A DNA stretch of 64,000 nt from Cyathus striatus (taxonomy: Eukaryota; Basidiomycota; Agaricomycetes; Agaricales; Nidulariaceae): the NCBI GenBank assembly GCA_025738555.1, contig JAOVFP010000010.1:496001-560000 (forward strand). The letters run 5' to 3'. Positions within the stretch are counted from its first letter, which is position 1, and every line of letters begins with the position of its first letter. The position numbers and the translations under genes were made by a program. The notes beneath the pieces were generated by a model, which ran no database searches, was not told the DNA's origin, and was given only the letters and a program-made list of their open reading frames with translations. This document shows, piece by piece, positions 51,070 through 62,600 of the stretch.

Positions 51070-51270
51070 TCCCGGCTAGGATTACTAGTCTCTGACATTC
51101 ACAAATTCCACGTTGGTTCCGTGGGTGGGTATGTATATCATATTGTACGATAAGACCGGGTTGACCTAAACTGCGTGTATTCAGTGATCATGAGACCGTA
51201 TAAGTTACGAGGTGCCTATGATATTAAAACACATTCTATCTCCCCAATTCATAACTCGGTAAGTTATGAA
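51070..51270 (+). promoter_or_regulatory. Duplicated upstream region of sesquiterpene synthase 2
   Basis: Counterpart of 43655-43863. Shared stretches include TTCAGTGATCATGAGACC and a TATAAGTTAC-like element about 70 nt before the start codon. Confidence 0.6.
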
Positions 51271-52574
51271 ATGGAACCCAACACAATCTACCTGCCAGAT
51301 ACTCTTCGCAATTGGCCTTGGAAACGCGCTATTAACCCACACTATGAACAATGCAAATCAGAATCGGCTTCCTGGGCGGAAAGCTTTCATGCTTTCAATT
51401 TAAAGGCACAGAATGCTTTCAATAAATGTGACTTTAGTATGTATATTATTATTCAACTCCTCAGCGGCGCGATGTATGAAATGCAAATCAACAGGTCTTT
51501 GTGCATCATTAGGATATCCGAAGTTGAACAAAGGTTTCATTTCTTGGTTCCTTTTCGAGTTTACACCCGAAGGTTGATGCACAATCGATTTAGATGGCTG
51601 TCGCGTAGGCTGTGATCTGATGAACCTCTTCTTTGTATTCGATGAATGGTCGGAAGAGTCTAGTGCAACAGAAACTCGAGATTTAGCTGATATAATCATG
51701 GATGCTCTCCATAATCCTCATGAACCTCGTCCACAAGGAGAGTGGGTCGGGGGAGAGCTTACCAGACAGTAAGAATTTCTTACCTATTACCATAAACTTA
51801 TTTTACATCTCTACCTCAGATTCTGGGCTAACGCTATTCAAACTGCCACTGCCACAGCGCAGCGTCGCTTCATCAATGTATTCCAGGAGTATACAGACGC
51901 AGTTGTACGACAATCTGCTGAGCGCGACCAGACGCATTTCCATACGATTGAAAGTTACTTGAATGCTCGTCGAATAACCATTGGTGTTAAACCCACGCTT
52001 GTTATCAACGAAATTCATATGGATATTCCCGACTATGTTATGGACAACGAGGTCATCAAAAGCTTGCATGCTGGTGTCACCGACATGCTTGCTATCGGAA
52101 ACGATTTGTGCTCATACAATGTCGAGTACGTCTATCTAATTATCATTCTTCGATTATGTTTGAAATTTTATTTGAAACTAGGCAAGCACGTGGGGATGAT
52201 TTGCACAACATCGTAACCGCTGTTATGCACGAACTTCAGCTCGACGTACAAGGTGCCTTTGACTGGATTGGAAAGTATCACGATGAGATTGCCGAGAAAT
52301 TCTTGCAAGATTACAGCAAAGCTCCTTCGTGGGGACAAGAGGTCGACCAATATGTAGAGCAATACATAGACGGGTTGGGTAATTGGGTCAGGGGGAACGA
52401 CCAATGGTGTTTTGAGGTAGAATCCTTGGTTTTCTCTTATACTTATCGTTGATTATGACAAAAATGCGTTAGAGCCAACGTTACTTCGGTACAGACGGCC
52501 TTCGGATCATTAAAGACCGTGCTATTAAGCTTCTCCCAAAGAAAGATTACATTTCTGTCAAGCCGGAACTGTAG
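51271..52574 (+). CDS. Sesquiterpene synthase 2 (340 aa)
   Basis: Paralogue of synthase 1 with the same six-exon plan (51271-51436, 51495-51533, 51594-51768, 51820-52125, 52182-52416, 52473-52574). Motifs: [29 protein letters not shown] with the acidic metal site, [15 protein letters not shown] with the NSE triad, [14 protein letters not shown] and [10 protein letters not shown]. Two differences matter. The acceptor of exon 3, CAG in copy 1, is TCG here; the next AG is 6 nt downstream and keeps the frame at the cost of two residues (before DGCRVGC). The C-terminus stops at KPEL, about 23 residues earlier than copy 1. Both active-site motifs are intact, so it is probably an active, diverged enzyme. 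Confidence 0.92.
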
Positions 52575-53152
52575 GTCGTTAGCACCGGGATTGCTGTATG
52601 ACATTAAGGATGTCTGTATATACAGCATCTTCACTTGGGGGGTGATCGCAAGCGTTGGGATGCGTTCCTACCCAGTCCTTATCATTTTTACGTATCAAAA
52701 TGTCACGAAGCTGTGTTAAACTTTGAATAAATCGGAGCGCTGCTACTGCCAATGTTCGGGCTCGTGGGATGTGTAAGGCTATGGTGTAGCCTACGCGGCT
52801 TGCTAGAAAGGCAAAGACAGTGCAGCAATTGATATGGGTAGGTAGTGGCCATGCTTCTTTACAATTCTGGACGATAGGCATGCATGAGTTATGCTGCTTT
52901 CACGTAAGCTGCATTATATACGCTGGGAAATGACGCTGATGTACTCCGAGATCCGTAACTTACACACATAGTAATGGATACTCGAAAGCATGTAGTAAGA
53001 TTTGGCATCGATAATACACTATTTCGAGCGCTCAGTGGAGTCTATTTATTCAAGTCTTAACCTTACCCTGCCTTGATATTAAGAGCCATTTTTATTTCAT
53101 CTATGCAGTACTTCCGCGGCATTCTACGAAATATACCCTTCATCCCTACATA
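52575..53152. other. Intergenic, nothing recognised
   Basis: No supported gene downstream of synthase 2 before the MITE. Confidence 0.4.
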
Positions 53153-53419
53153 CTGTACTATTTCGACCAACTGTTCGGACCTATCTGAGTGTGACGGCCC
53201 GAACCTCTGTTCGATGGTTACAAAAGTGTGTGACCAATATTGTGTACTGTTCGTAGAAAACTCCTTCCGCTAGCATACCTTATAAGAACCCCATTATTTT
53301 TCTCCAATGTTCAGTGTACCTCTGTTCACGACCCTCTGTGACCAGTGACAAAGTCCTTCAACTGTTCTGTTCATGACCCATTGTGACGCGTGACCGAACA
53401 GTTGGTCGAAATAGTACAG
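53153..53419. mobile_element. MITE, 267 bp, perfect 26 bp inverted ends, TA target duplication
   Basis: Ends begin CTGTACTATTTCGACC and are identical over 26 bp. TA lies on both sides (53151-53152 and 53420-53421), and the identity includes the flanking CA/TG. Inside, GACC/TGTTCG motifs repeat in both orientations. Perfect ends suggest recent activity. Confidence 0.82.
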
Positions 53420-53711
53420 TATGTCGCAAGATCAGAACAAGCTCTGGCAGTGAAACTGAAAAATGTCCGGTCAGAACGAACCCTAAGCCACAATCCCTAG
53501 TCTACGAGGCTTCAAGCTCTATCTATTTTAGATACGGGCCTCATGTTTTGTTCATTTACATGCCCCATTCTCACATGAAAGGTAAATACAGCAAGTAGCA
53601 AGTCGGCTGCAAGATCGAGGGTCTATACTTATCTAAGTATTACGCTTTTACAAAATATATAAGGTGTGAAGGATGTGGTGAAACAACTCACACATTTCTT
53701 CTCTCCTCAGT

Positions 53712-54576
53712 ATGACACACTATCAATCAGTTTCTCGAGAAAGAGCCTATTCCTCCATAGACCCAGAAACCCCAATGCCGGAGTACTGGAAAGCACCCCA
53801 AATGCCTCCATTTCGTTGGTCATTCCAGGCGTTGTGTTTAGTAGGGACAGGTAGTAAATCACTCGACGAGCTATGGCGTGTTACACATACAACTCGTCCT
53901 GAATGGCAAGAATATGCTGAACGCTGTATGACAAGATACCACAATACCAATATTGTGGTATGTACTCTGCTTCTTATTAAAAAGAATATTAATTGAACTT
54001 TTATTTATTCAAGGCGGCGCGCCACAGCCACGCTCGTCACAGCAGGCTCCGCAAGGCCAGAACTAATTGACCACACGAGAACAGCTACATACATATGTGT
54101 GTTCATTGCGTTCGGATTGTCAATTGGGGCTGTATCTGTCGCGTCAGCAGTCTTATTTGCACTGAACGGAATGGAGCGTGAATGGGTTGCAAATGTATCC
54201 TCTATATGACGCAGTTACATGGCAACTTTGTCACTCACTTCAGACCCAACAGGATTTATTAACATCCAAATCAAGAATATGGTGTGACCTATATATCCTG
54301 GCTTTTCCACACTGCGCAGTCGGAGTGTCTGTGAGCGTGTTAGCTATCGGTACGCAGCTGCAAGGTCGAAAGTTCCTGATATTCATTATACAAATTCGCA
54401 CAGGATTAATATTAGCTGCAGGCTATTCTGAGCTTCGATTAATACGAGTGGGAAGCTATTTCATCGCCCTTCCGCCGATACTTTCGTTGTTTGCATTTTT
54501 GCACATGGTAATTGATGGTCAAGCAGTTCTCCGATGGGCGCTCAGAAAAAGGAGCAATAAGGGGGGGGAAAGATAG
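53712..54576 (+). CDS. Hypothetical multi-pass membrane protein, frame break suspected
   Basis: The N-terminus is hydrophilic (MTHYQSVSRERAYSSIDPET, then PEYWKAPQMPPFRWSFQAL). After an intron at about 53950-54030 come hydrophobic helices (TYICVFIAFGLSIG, SVASAVLFAL). The second half has a conserved-looking soluble loop (YDAVTWQLCHSLQTQQ, RIWCDLYILAFP), two or three helices (VGVSVSVLAIG, GLILAAGYSELR, SYFIALPPILSLFAFLH) and ends DGQAVLRWALRKRS. It resembles uncharacterised agaricomycete membrane proteins. At about 54175 the reading passes from NGMEREW to the MYPLYDAV frame without a convincing intron, so a one-base indel or an odd short intron is needed. It may be a young pseudogene. Confidence 0.6.
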
Positions 54577-54891
54577 GAGACCACTGGTAGATACGGTTCC
54601 CGTAACTTCGAATTGTATGCAAATATAATTTGAATGCAAGAGACTTAATGGTGTAATATACAAGGTTAAGACTGCTATTGTAGTAGACGAGGTTTATACT
54701 AGAGTGACGTTAAATAATATGTGTGCTGCGAAATCTCGGTCATACCTCCCTGACCATACCAAAAACCAAACCAATCAACCAATCAATATGCCATAGGCAC
54801 CATGAGGATGAAAGTGAGAGAATAAACCACCGTTTTTATTCTATCTCCAGGGAACACAGCACGACAATTCAGAACAAAGAATAGCACCCAT

Positions 54892-55412
54892 CTAATCAGC
54901 AGCAAGGGAGGTCTTGATGCTCAACTCGAAAGAAACTGCTAGCTTGAATGATATCTGAACGTCTTTCTGTGACCCGAGAATTAAAATAAAACGATGGAGA
55001 GGGGCGTCAAGTTGTGTGTATGCTTTGTACGATATGGTCTGGATAAGAAAGCTTCCGCGACATCAACGAGAGTAGGCTTACCGATACGGGTGGTGGTTGA
55101 GTCAGACGAATAGTATTGGCGGATAGGATATGCATCTCATTTATAGTAAAATCGCTGGAGTTGCCGAGGAAGTCTTGAGAAGAAGGTAGTCAGATATGTC
55201 AGTGAATACACGCAGACGTATTACTCACTACTGCTATCGCAATTGTGAGCACTGTAAGTTATAGGTTCCTCCGTCTCAGACGAAGTCTATTTAAATGTTG
55301 AGGCCTCTGAGTCGGATACAGCAATTATGGCATGAAACCCTGAACTCACCGACACGATCTGTTCTACTCTCTTCAAAGTGCGTCCCCACTTGCGACGTTC
55401 CACCTCTGCCAT
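54892..55412 (-). CDS. Small protein of unknown family, module 1 copy (95 aa)
   Basis: Four exons (55350-55412, 55229-55286, 55082-55173, 54892-54966) join in phase. Parts in order: a basic N-terminus MAEVERRKWGRTLKRVEQ; an acidic/Ser stretch SSETEEPITY; a conserved core FLGNSSDFTINEMHILSAN; and an amphipathic C-terminal block VQISFKLAVSFELSIKTSL. The third copy-defining point is the last acceptor: the shared site is GGGTCACAG, and an upstream AG present in the module 3 copy is AA here. No signal peptide or membrane helix. The exon structure and core are shared with the module 3 copy, so it is a real gene. I do not recognise the family. Confidence 0.72.
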
Positions 55413-55899
55413 TGGGCAAAGGAGTCGGATCCTCTCGCCCTTCAAGTTCTAGGTTACAATGAAAGCTGTTAACGACTTGGATACCAAGTATAGATTATAT
55501 AGAAACAACGCACGAGGTAAACGCGTGTACTTCATATTCATAGACGCTTGTTGGAGTTTTGCAGAGGTTCTATCGTTAAATGTAGCGCCACGTAGGACAT
55601 TCCAGAAGATCCCGGACTTTGGTCGAATATAAGGAGTGTGATTGTATGTGTTTTATGGCTCTGAGTGGGTGTTACATCCTTCCGCGTCACATCCTATAAA
55701 ACAACTGGCAACTGGAAGTAGGCAGATGGGTGCTCGAACAGTTGGAGGGTTCGACGATGAGTCAACATATCGAAGAATCTTACACGATTCTTGTCGTTCC
55801 TCCAAAGCTGTGGGGAATGTGTCTGATGAGGCCAGCAGAAAAGAGAGCCTAGGTAAAAGTAAATGGCGGACAGGAAAGGGAGACAAAACTCAGGCCTAA

Positions 55900-56547
55900 C
55901 CTCTCTCGAACACGCGCTTCACCCACACCCAACCCACACCCAACCCACACCTCCAACCATCTCCTAAATCCCCTGATGTTATTGTGGATAGTTTCAGATG
56001 ATACGTGAGTGGTATGTTCTTGAGTCTCGCCGTAGTCTAGACGACTCGGGACGACTAGATGGGAGTGAGGATGGTCGGTCACGTAGGTGAAGAAGCGAGA
56101 ATGACGGGCGAACGGTGCCGTGGCCCCGGCAGGTGCCGCTAAGGTTACGTAAGTTTATCGCACAACTCGTTCAACGTTCAACTTTCATCCTACAGTGCTT
56201 ATAATACTCACAATACTTAATACTGTCACAAATTTGTGCATTTAAAATGGTCTAAGGACATAACCATAGTGATTTCTAAGTATTATAATTCAGTTTAACT
56301 CAGTTGAAATGTGTACTGAAGTGATGTGGCGCTTTTGTTTCATTACATACAAGTAATATGGATGTCCCTGCTACCAATGAATCAGAAGACAACTATTATT
56401 TGTTCAACAGTTGATGTTACATTGCCTTATGATAGACATAAAGGTGGCTGGCATAATCTCATATTGTAGTTGAGTCGCATACATTTTTACATAGCATAGT
56501 TTAAGGCATATAAGTAGTAACCGGAGTGAATCAACAGAATCTCTTAT
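55900..56547. other. Spacer inside module 1
   Basis: Short CACCCAACC-type repeats at 55918-55950. The part 56160-56370 matches 59890-60070 of module 2. No gene supported. Confidence 0.45.
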
Positions 56548-57291
56548 CTAACAAAAGCCTGGGAACAGAATGCCTGGTCCGACTGTTACCGAGCTAGAAG
56601 TAGTACAACTCCATTGCCACATTTGAACACATTGCTCAGCTTGTCCGGCATATTGTTCAGTCTGCTGAACCATTATGAAACTTTGAGTAGTATGGTGATA
56701 CATCTGTGCCTGTCCAGACCAATAAGGGGATACCATAAAAGATAGTGGATGGTATTGCCCGTAAAAGTTTCCAAGAGGAACTTGAACACTTTCCCAATGC
56801 CCTTTGTCCCACGCATCTTGCGTTACATTTACTGTTGGCGGCATTTTAGGAATGCCTACTTTATATTCATCGTCGTCACGATCATCGTCACTATATGTGG
56901 AATTGCGATGATCGGGTGAGAGTGGTCGAGGAGGGCCGCAACGACAACGCGGTGAACGACGACGGTCCTTCTTAGGAGTATCATACAAATCATCGTCCCG
57001 CGAGGGATTAAAATCATCGTGGCGAGGAGGAAAGGGACGAAGAGGTGATGATCGATCTGGAGCGAACATAAAAGGCATAGGTCTCGCCAGGCTCAGGTCC
57101 GCCGGAGCACCACCAATCATAAGACGAGGCATATTATGAATCAGTGGAGCAAATGGTAAAAAGTAAGGTGGTTGGAGAATCTGAGCGGGATGGACATTGT
57201 GACGTAGAGCATGAACCGGCGGACTTAGAGCCAGGTTTCGCACGGCAACTTGAAGGTCATTGACGTTGCCGCCAATTAAAGGTTTACGCAT
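56548..57291 (-). CDS. Proline-rich low-complexity protein, module 1 copy (247 aa)
   Basis: A single open frame from an ATG (MRKPLIGGNVNDLQVAVRN). The first 90 residues are rich in Pro, Leu and Arg (ILQPPYFLPFAPL, DRSSPLRPFPPRHDD). A charged middle follows (RDDDLYDTPKKDRRRSPRC, YSDDDRDDDEYK), then an aromatic Gln/Tyr/Met-rich tail (YWSGQAQMYHHTTQSF, QAEQCVQMWQWSC). No signal peptide, membrane helix or known domain. The upstream region, including a TATAAAAG box, is shared with the module 2 gene, while the protein sequences align poorly and share only composition and layout (Pro-rich head, Gln/Trp/Tyr-rich tail). Such proteins often are disordered; function unknown. Confidence 0.6.
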   Translation of the reverse strand: MRKPLIGGNVNDLQVAVRNLALSPPVHALRHNVHPAQILQPPYFLPFAPLIHNMPRLMIGGAPADLSLARPMPFMFAPDRSSPLRPFPPRHDDFNPSRDDDLYDTPKKDRRRSPRCRCGPPRPLSPDHRNSTYSDDDRDDDEYKVGIPKMPPTVNVTQDAWDKGHWESVQVPLGNFYGQYHPLSFMVSPYWSGQAQMYHHTTQSFIMVQQTEQYAGQAEQCVQMWQWSCTTSSSVTVGPGILFPGFC

Positions 57292-57399
57292 GGTATTGAC
57301 GCTGGGTTATACAAAGATATAGCTGAGGGTTTAAAATTGGAGGGTGGTGAAACTGGATAAAGATGAAGGAGCCTGAGTTAGTAGCATGATTTCTGTGGT

Positions 57400-57407
57400 C
57401 TTTTATA
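57400..57407 (-). promoter_or_regulatory. TATA box of proline-rich gene 1
   Basis: TATAAAAG on the minus strand, about 109 nt upstream of the ATG, in the conserved context AGCTATAAAAGACCA. The same box and context recur at 61361-61368. Confidence 0.6.
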
Positions 57408-57799
57408 GCTTCTGACTTTGTTTGTACTGTAATGTTTGTGAATGTGACTAATGAAGAAGCAAGATTCTGCGCCTACTACTAAAAGGTACTGGAAGCATCT
57501 CATAACTTCAAGAGAATATCATAATATTTCTTCAATAGGAAGTTTTGGAGCCTGATGAATAAGAGGGAAGGTAAGTAGTTGCATAGGAAGACATGTGGTC
57601 TTAACAAAAACTCGAAGTTGTATTATGAATGAGCTCAAATCATATTTATTGTTACTACTGCGCAAAATATTTCAATGTGTAGAGATAATAAAGCAACTAA
57701 CTGTAACTAGTGTAGTAAAGAAGGATACCACACAACTAGATGTGGCGCGTAATAAAATGGAGCGCTATTGTGATATGTGCTATTTTATGTATATGCAAT

Positions 57800-59240
57800 T
57801 ATGATGAATATTTTGTGTAAATCATAGGCAAAAGAGCTTCAAAATAGTGGCATCGAAAACATAATAACTTGACATTTCATTATACGAGACGGAGATCCAT
57901 GACCTGTTTTTCCACTGTTCACTCAACAAGAGTCAACATTCACTCCTCAGCGATTCACACGCGGCGTGGGATTGTTTGGATTCTCGACACCTGCAACACA
58001 AGCCACCAAGTTGAACCACATCATCATATGCCGCCGAGCGAATCCCAGATCGTTGTCCTGTTGAAGGTTCTAATAAATTCGGGTGACGGCGTATATTGTG
58101 GGGGTAAACGCACACGGTAAACGACGTAGTACACAGATTTAAATACAAAATATGTAGCATATAAAAGGAATAGCATAATGTCATAGAATAAAATGGAAAC
58201 ATACAAGTGAAACATAGTGGCGCGAGCGGGGATCATTGAGACATTTGAATATGGTTGTCTCAGGTATTCCAACATGTCCCAGTGATCCTCGCAGGCTCTT
58301 GCTTTCTCAGTTCGCAGTCTCCTGTCTCTGCCACCCCCTGAGTCTCAGATGCTACCTCGACTGCTGCGAAACTTATTATCGTAGGAATGGTGAATGAAAA
58401 GTGTACTGATAATGCGTTTTACGAGAGGACGTTCAGCTCTCACTGTTTTGTACCTGTACGTCTCGTCCCATTCTATGATCTATCACGTTATTCACACATC
58501 TCACTAACACCTCAAAACATGCAAACCCCCCAAAATGCGTCCACTTTCTCCCTAAAGTTCCCTCGCCTCTTCACACCTACTACGTGGCCGTGGGCCGTAA
58601 GGCTTCCTTCCTTCGTCCGTCCTAATCCCAGTCTTCTCCTTACCCAATTAAACCCTCATGGCCTTTTCTGCAAGGCATAGAACAGCGCACCCTACAGGCC
58701 CCCAGCGTCTCTATCGCTTGTTCGTGTCGATTTGATTCATATAATCCCTAGGTATAGTTCGCTAGGGAGGTTGAAGTGAGGTGAGTAGTCCTTCGTCATT
58801 GTATCTTTTTTACCTCATCCTTCGTCCTTTCCCTATGTATACACTTTCCTTTTATCTCTTACATGATCGTCATAGATGCTCTTAACATCTTCTGCTCTCC
58901 TCTGCTTCAGATTAACAGCAACACAATAATATACATGGTACACACAGTGACCTACGAGGGTGAAACAATTACTTTTATAGTTGTATAATTGTGCTTTAGT
59001 AAGAGCGCCCGGTTAGGTTTGTGAAACTGGGGGTATGGCTCGAGATGGCTTATATGATAGAAACACATTGCGGTTTAGACTTAGAATGTTCTCCACTGTC
59101 CAGAATGTGAGAGAGTACAGGAATGGTTTGTACTGACATGTGAGTGACCTATTCCACTACACGTCACAGATACTGCGAATACTGAATATACCCTAAAACA
59201 AAAATAACAACACCGCATATTGAATTTCGTGTCGACTCTA
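57800..59240. other. Spacer between modules 1 and 2, no supported gene
   Basis: Unsupported frames of 60-97 codons occur at 57869-58275 and 58387-58680. No repeat boundary or known family was recognised. Confidence 0.4.
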
Positions 59241-59254
59241 GTAAGTAGCATCTC

Positions 59255-59660
59255 ATATCAGTCACAGTAAGACTTGGGCTCTGTTAGTTATAACTCATCG
59301 CCGGTGTCGGCTCAGCGATCACATAAATGTTATTTGCGGGATGTATATTCCATCATCGGCATGTCGAATCCTTTTGGCCGAAAGTATCTGAAGTTCATGG
59401 ATCTTGAAATCCTTCGAGTTTCCGAACAAGTCTGGTATGATCGCTTAGTGGTGATTGGTCCAAGGAGAGTGATGACTTACTGCTTCCATTACTAGAACTA
59501 ACAGACTCGTCCTCAGTGTCAGATTCAGAACTCTATGAAAATTTTCAGCAAGGAGATGTGTGTAGTAATGCGGGTGTACTGACTGTTATATCGTGAGATG
59601 ATGCTGTCGCTTTTCGCGACGTCTTTTCCTCACCGAGGCCTGCAAGAGGGCTTGTAAGGT
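59255..59660 (-). pseudogene. Degenerate copy of the small unknown gene, module 2
   Basis: It retains exon-2-like DNA (SSESDTEDESVSSSNGS, donor GTAAGT near 59475) and the core exon starting at 59431 (LFGNSKDFKIHELQILSAK). Exon-1-like DNA near 59590-59650 has no ATG, the donor after the core exon is missing, and no VQISFKLAVSF-like last exon is found. It is compared with the intact copies at 54892-55412 and 62811-63301. Confidence 0.68.
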
Positions 59661-60401
59661 ATGATTGGAAGTGGGAAAATGAGGACTTGATTGATATGGC
59701 CGTAAAATGATGGGATTTAAACATAACAGACGTTGCAACGTTTTAGCCTCGTACATACATGTACGTATGTACTATAGAAACTTATTGTCCGATCACGAGG
59801 TAACCTCGTGTACTTATTCATAGACGCTGGAAGTTTGAGCTTTCGAAGGGCTTCTTTTCTTGAATGTTGAATTAACAGAGGTCACCCAGTTCGACTTTCT
59901 TCAGACAGCACATTTCATTCACAATGGTCTAATGGAATAACCTTTTTGATTCATTACGTATTATTCCATCTTAAATAAGAAAAAAGGTCTGTGGCGTGCT
60001 GACCACCGAAGTAGCGTGGCTCTTTTGTTATATTTGACGCGGATGTACTTGTTACCAATGCTATGCATGCAAGTACATGGCTTCACAAGTACAACATTTG
60101 TTTTCGGGGGCTGACGGTAGTCACCATGTTATCTATTACTTGGTCTACAGATGAAGTGGCGATGGAGATGATTTCTTATTTGTACTATTTATCGCTGATT
60201 TATAGGCACCACTTAATTCTATTAGGTCTTGATGAGAGCTTGTTAGAAGCGAAGGGGTGACTGACACGGTGACTACAGGTCACATAGAATTTTAAGACAG
60301 GCACACTTCATAAACTAGAACAGGATGTTTACATATATCATAGAATGTTCCGAACGAAACCTAAACACATTAAGTAACTAACGAATACCTGGGAGACCGA
60401 A

Positions 60402-61232
60402 TTAGTGGTACAACGGAGTCCACTGATACGCAACCCATTGATCATATGCAGGTTGTCCTGTATGAGTGAGTTGTCCATTATGATTGTTCTGCTGGACCGT
60501 AGTAGTAAAATGTTGAATAGGTTGTGTTGGATATTGCGTCTGTTGAAAGTGAGCGCCACGTTGCCTATCCTCTAGGTCCCGTAAACTTTCCGTTGAACTT
60601 TGCGGTGACGCTAACACGGGAATGAATAGACTACTGTTACCGCTATGGGTGGAAAGGGTAGATGTATCAGAAGGTACTGGTGAGAAATAATAACGACCAG
60701 GTGGAGCAGAACTAGGAGGACCACGAGGAGAATACGGGGGAACGATCAGAGGGATCACGGGCCTTTCAACGTCCGAGATTCTTAAGCTGTTGTAGTGAAG
60801 ATTGGAATGATGACGATGAATGGATGATGGAACGACAGGAAAATGTGTCATTGGATTTATAGGTGAGTTATAAGAATACGATGGCAGAGGAGGAATCACC
60901 ACGGGACTATCATTGTAAGGGGGTCGCGAGTTGTTGTGAAGATGGGAATGAAAACGACGAGTGGATTCCGATGACGTTGGATTTACAGGTAAGTTGTCCA
61001 TAGCAGAACGATGGTCATATGCAGGGCGAGTGTCGGGCTCAGAAGAAGGCATAGCGACAACTGGATGACTTGGAGATGTGAAAGTGCTCAGCCTAGGTAT
61101 AACCTGAAGAGGAGAAAGGATGGATGTATTGGGAGAAGCGGGACCGCCACGAGGAAAATGAGCTTGAACAGCGGAGTTCCTCATGTCAGCAGGTCGCAAT
61201 TTTGCTGAGCGGCCCAGTGCATGTCGGTTCAT
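60402..61232 (-). CDS. Proline/serine-rich low-complexity protein, module 2 copy (276 aa)
   Basis: A single open frame from an ATG (MNRHALGRSAKLRPADMRN). It is Pro/Ser/His-rich throughout (PRGGPASPNTSILSPLQVIP, VVIPPLPSYSYNSPINP, LIVPPYSPRGPPSSAPPG) with an internal near-repeat (SSESTRRFHSHLHNNSRPP versus SSIHRHHSNLHYNSLRI). The Gln-rich tail ends QWVAYQWTPLYH, reminiscent of the aromatic tail of the module 1 protein. No signal peptide, membrane helix or known domain. The promoter is conserved with module 1 (about 180 bp up to and past the TATA box), whereas the coding region is hardly alignable. It may be fast-evolving and disordered. Function unknown. Confidence 0.6.
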   Translation of the reverse strand: MNRHALGRSAKLRPADMRNSAVQAHFPRGGPASPNTSILSPLQVIPRLSTFTSPSHPVVAMPSSEPDTRPAYDHRSAMDNLPVNPTSSESTRRFHSHLHNNSRPPYNDSPVVIPPLPSYSYNSPINPMTHFPVVPSSIHRHHSNLHYNSLRISDVERPVIPLIVPPYSPRGPPSSAPPGRYYFSPVPSDTSTLSTHSGNSSLFIPVLASPQSSTESLRDLEDRQRGAHFQQTQYPTQPIQHFTTTVQQNNHNGQLTHTGQPAYDQWVAYQWTPLYH

Positions 61233-61360
61233 GGCGTTAACGCTGCGTAGTACAACTAGATGGTACCAGAGTGTAGAGAGAATGGAGGGTAGTTCAAACT
61301 GGGTGTTTAGGAGAGTCAGAGTGATGAAGGAGGCTAAGAGAACAGCATAATTTATGTGGT

Positions 61361-61368
61361 CTTTTATA
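61361..61368 (-). promoter_or_regulatory. TATA box of proline-rich gene 2
   Basis: TATAAAAG on the minus strand, about 129 nt upstream of the ATG, in the same GCTATAAAAGACCACA context as in module 1. Confidence 0.6.
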
Positions 61369-61699
61369 GCTTCACGCTTTGTTGATAACGTAATGTTTCG
61401 GAATAAAACTAAAGAAGATTACCGAATTCAGCAATATGTTGCACTTATGTACTTAACACTAGAAGTAACTGGAAATATCTCATAAATTGTACTTAGGAAG
61501 AAACAGTGCATTATAATATATTTACTGTTCTCCTTGTCATATTAGAAACTCGACGTTATATTACGAATGAGTTCACGTTGTATTGATTGTATTAAGACAA
61601 GTAACTGTAACTAGTGTAACGGAAAGATACCACACAACTAGATGTGGCGATTAATACAATGAAGCGCTATTGTGGTATTTGCCATTATATTCAATTGTT

Positions 61700-62600
61700 G
61701 TGTACCTCCGACCTCTCCTACCAAGTAACTGTACATAGTACTTAATCACAATTGTCTCTCGCTAGCAACGTTCTTACCACCTTCCTGACAAGGTACGGAA
61801 CGGGACGCGATAATAGCGCCCGTGCATGCTCCCACCGGCGCGCCATCATGATATTTTCTGCCTCTATGGGGAAATCTGACTCGATGATCGTACCACCACG
61901 ATCTCAATGCCTTCAATCACGACGCTGCCTGCTCTCTGCTATTAGGCGTGGAGAAATACTCAGTGAGATTGTACAGAACAAATTTATGAGCGAGAGCTGT
62001 CGTGTGATTTGGAAACAGTTTTACACTGGCAAGGAGCAGTTACGTACCGAAATACCAACTTCTGCACCCCCAAAGTTGTTCACTGCAAGGTAGACGTAAT
62101 GTTTTAATTCACTCCCATTTTTTATATTTAGTATTTGTTTCTTGCAGACAGTATTTATTAGTAGAAGCTCATGCAAGTGGCATGGGGTATGGAATGAATG
62201 AGGGGGTATACATTTCAAAGACTCACGCTCCCTCATCATTAAACTTATTCTCTATAGTTAATAATAATGCAGAAAGAATTATATTTCACTCTCCAGGAGA
62301 GATAATCTATTCCTAATACCAGGTGGGAGATAAATCTATATCGACCAGTAAGCAGGTAAGGAAGAAGAAGGTACAGGATCACCCAGATAGTATCAAAGTA
62401 GGTAAATGCAAATGTAAGTCAACCAGCAACATCGGTAAGTAAAGAGAAATCTGTTTCAGCCAGTGACAGAAGTACTTAGTTTTAGAAATTCTAAATCCAA
62501 TAAATCAATGCAGTGCGGCGGAAGTAACCAGAATCTGGTTTTGAGTCAACTTTGCGTTTGAGAGCGGCTCGGCCGCATCCCAAAGCATCGATGAAGGGGA
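61700..62600. other. Spacer between modules 2 and 3, no supported gene
   Basis: A 114-codon frame on the + strand (61752-62093) lacks an ATG at its start and has no recognisable content. Nothing else was seen. Confidence 0.4.

Larger units (their letters stand above)
54735..57790 (-). repeat. Tandem module 1 (small gene + proline-rich gene)
   Basis: First of three direct repeats. Landmarks shared with module 3 are GGTCATACCTCCCTGACC, CACCGTTTTTATTC, CTCCAGGGAACACA and CAAGGGAGGTCTTGA. Landmarks shared with module 2 are CACGAGGTAA...CGTGTAC, CACAATGGTCTAA-like and ACACAACTAGATGTGGCG at the distal edge. Gene order and strand are the same in each. Confidence 0.7.
59240..61690 (-). repeat. Tandem module 2 (small-gene remnant + proline-rich gene)
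   Basis: Same order and strand as module 1. The small gene is degenerate here, while the proline-rich gene and its promoter are retained. The distal edge carries ACACAACTAGATGTGGCG at about 61635, as in module 1 (57730). Confidence 0.68.

Noticed and set aside
43864..52574. Cytochrome P450, transporter or regulator genes within the terpene locus
   Set aside because: I looked for heme-binding, ABC/MFS and zinc-cluster motifs in all frames between the cyclases and saw none.
61752..62093. 114-codon + strand frame between modules 2 and 3
   Set aside because: No ATG at its start, not found in the equivalent spacer of module 1, no known motif.
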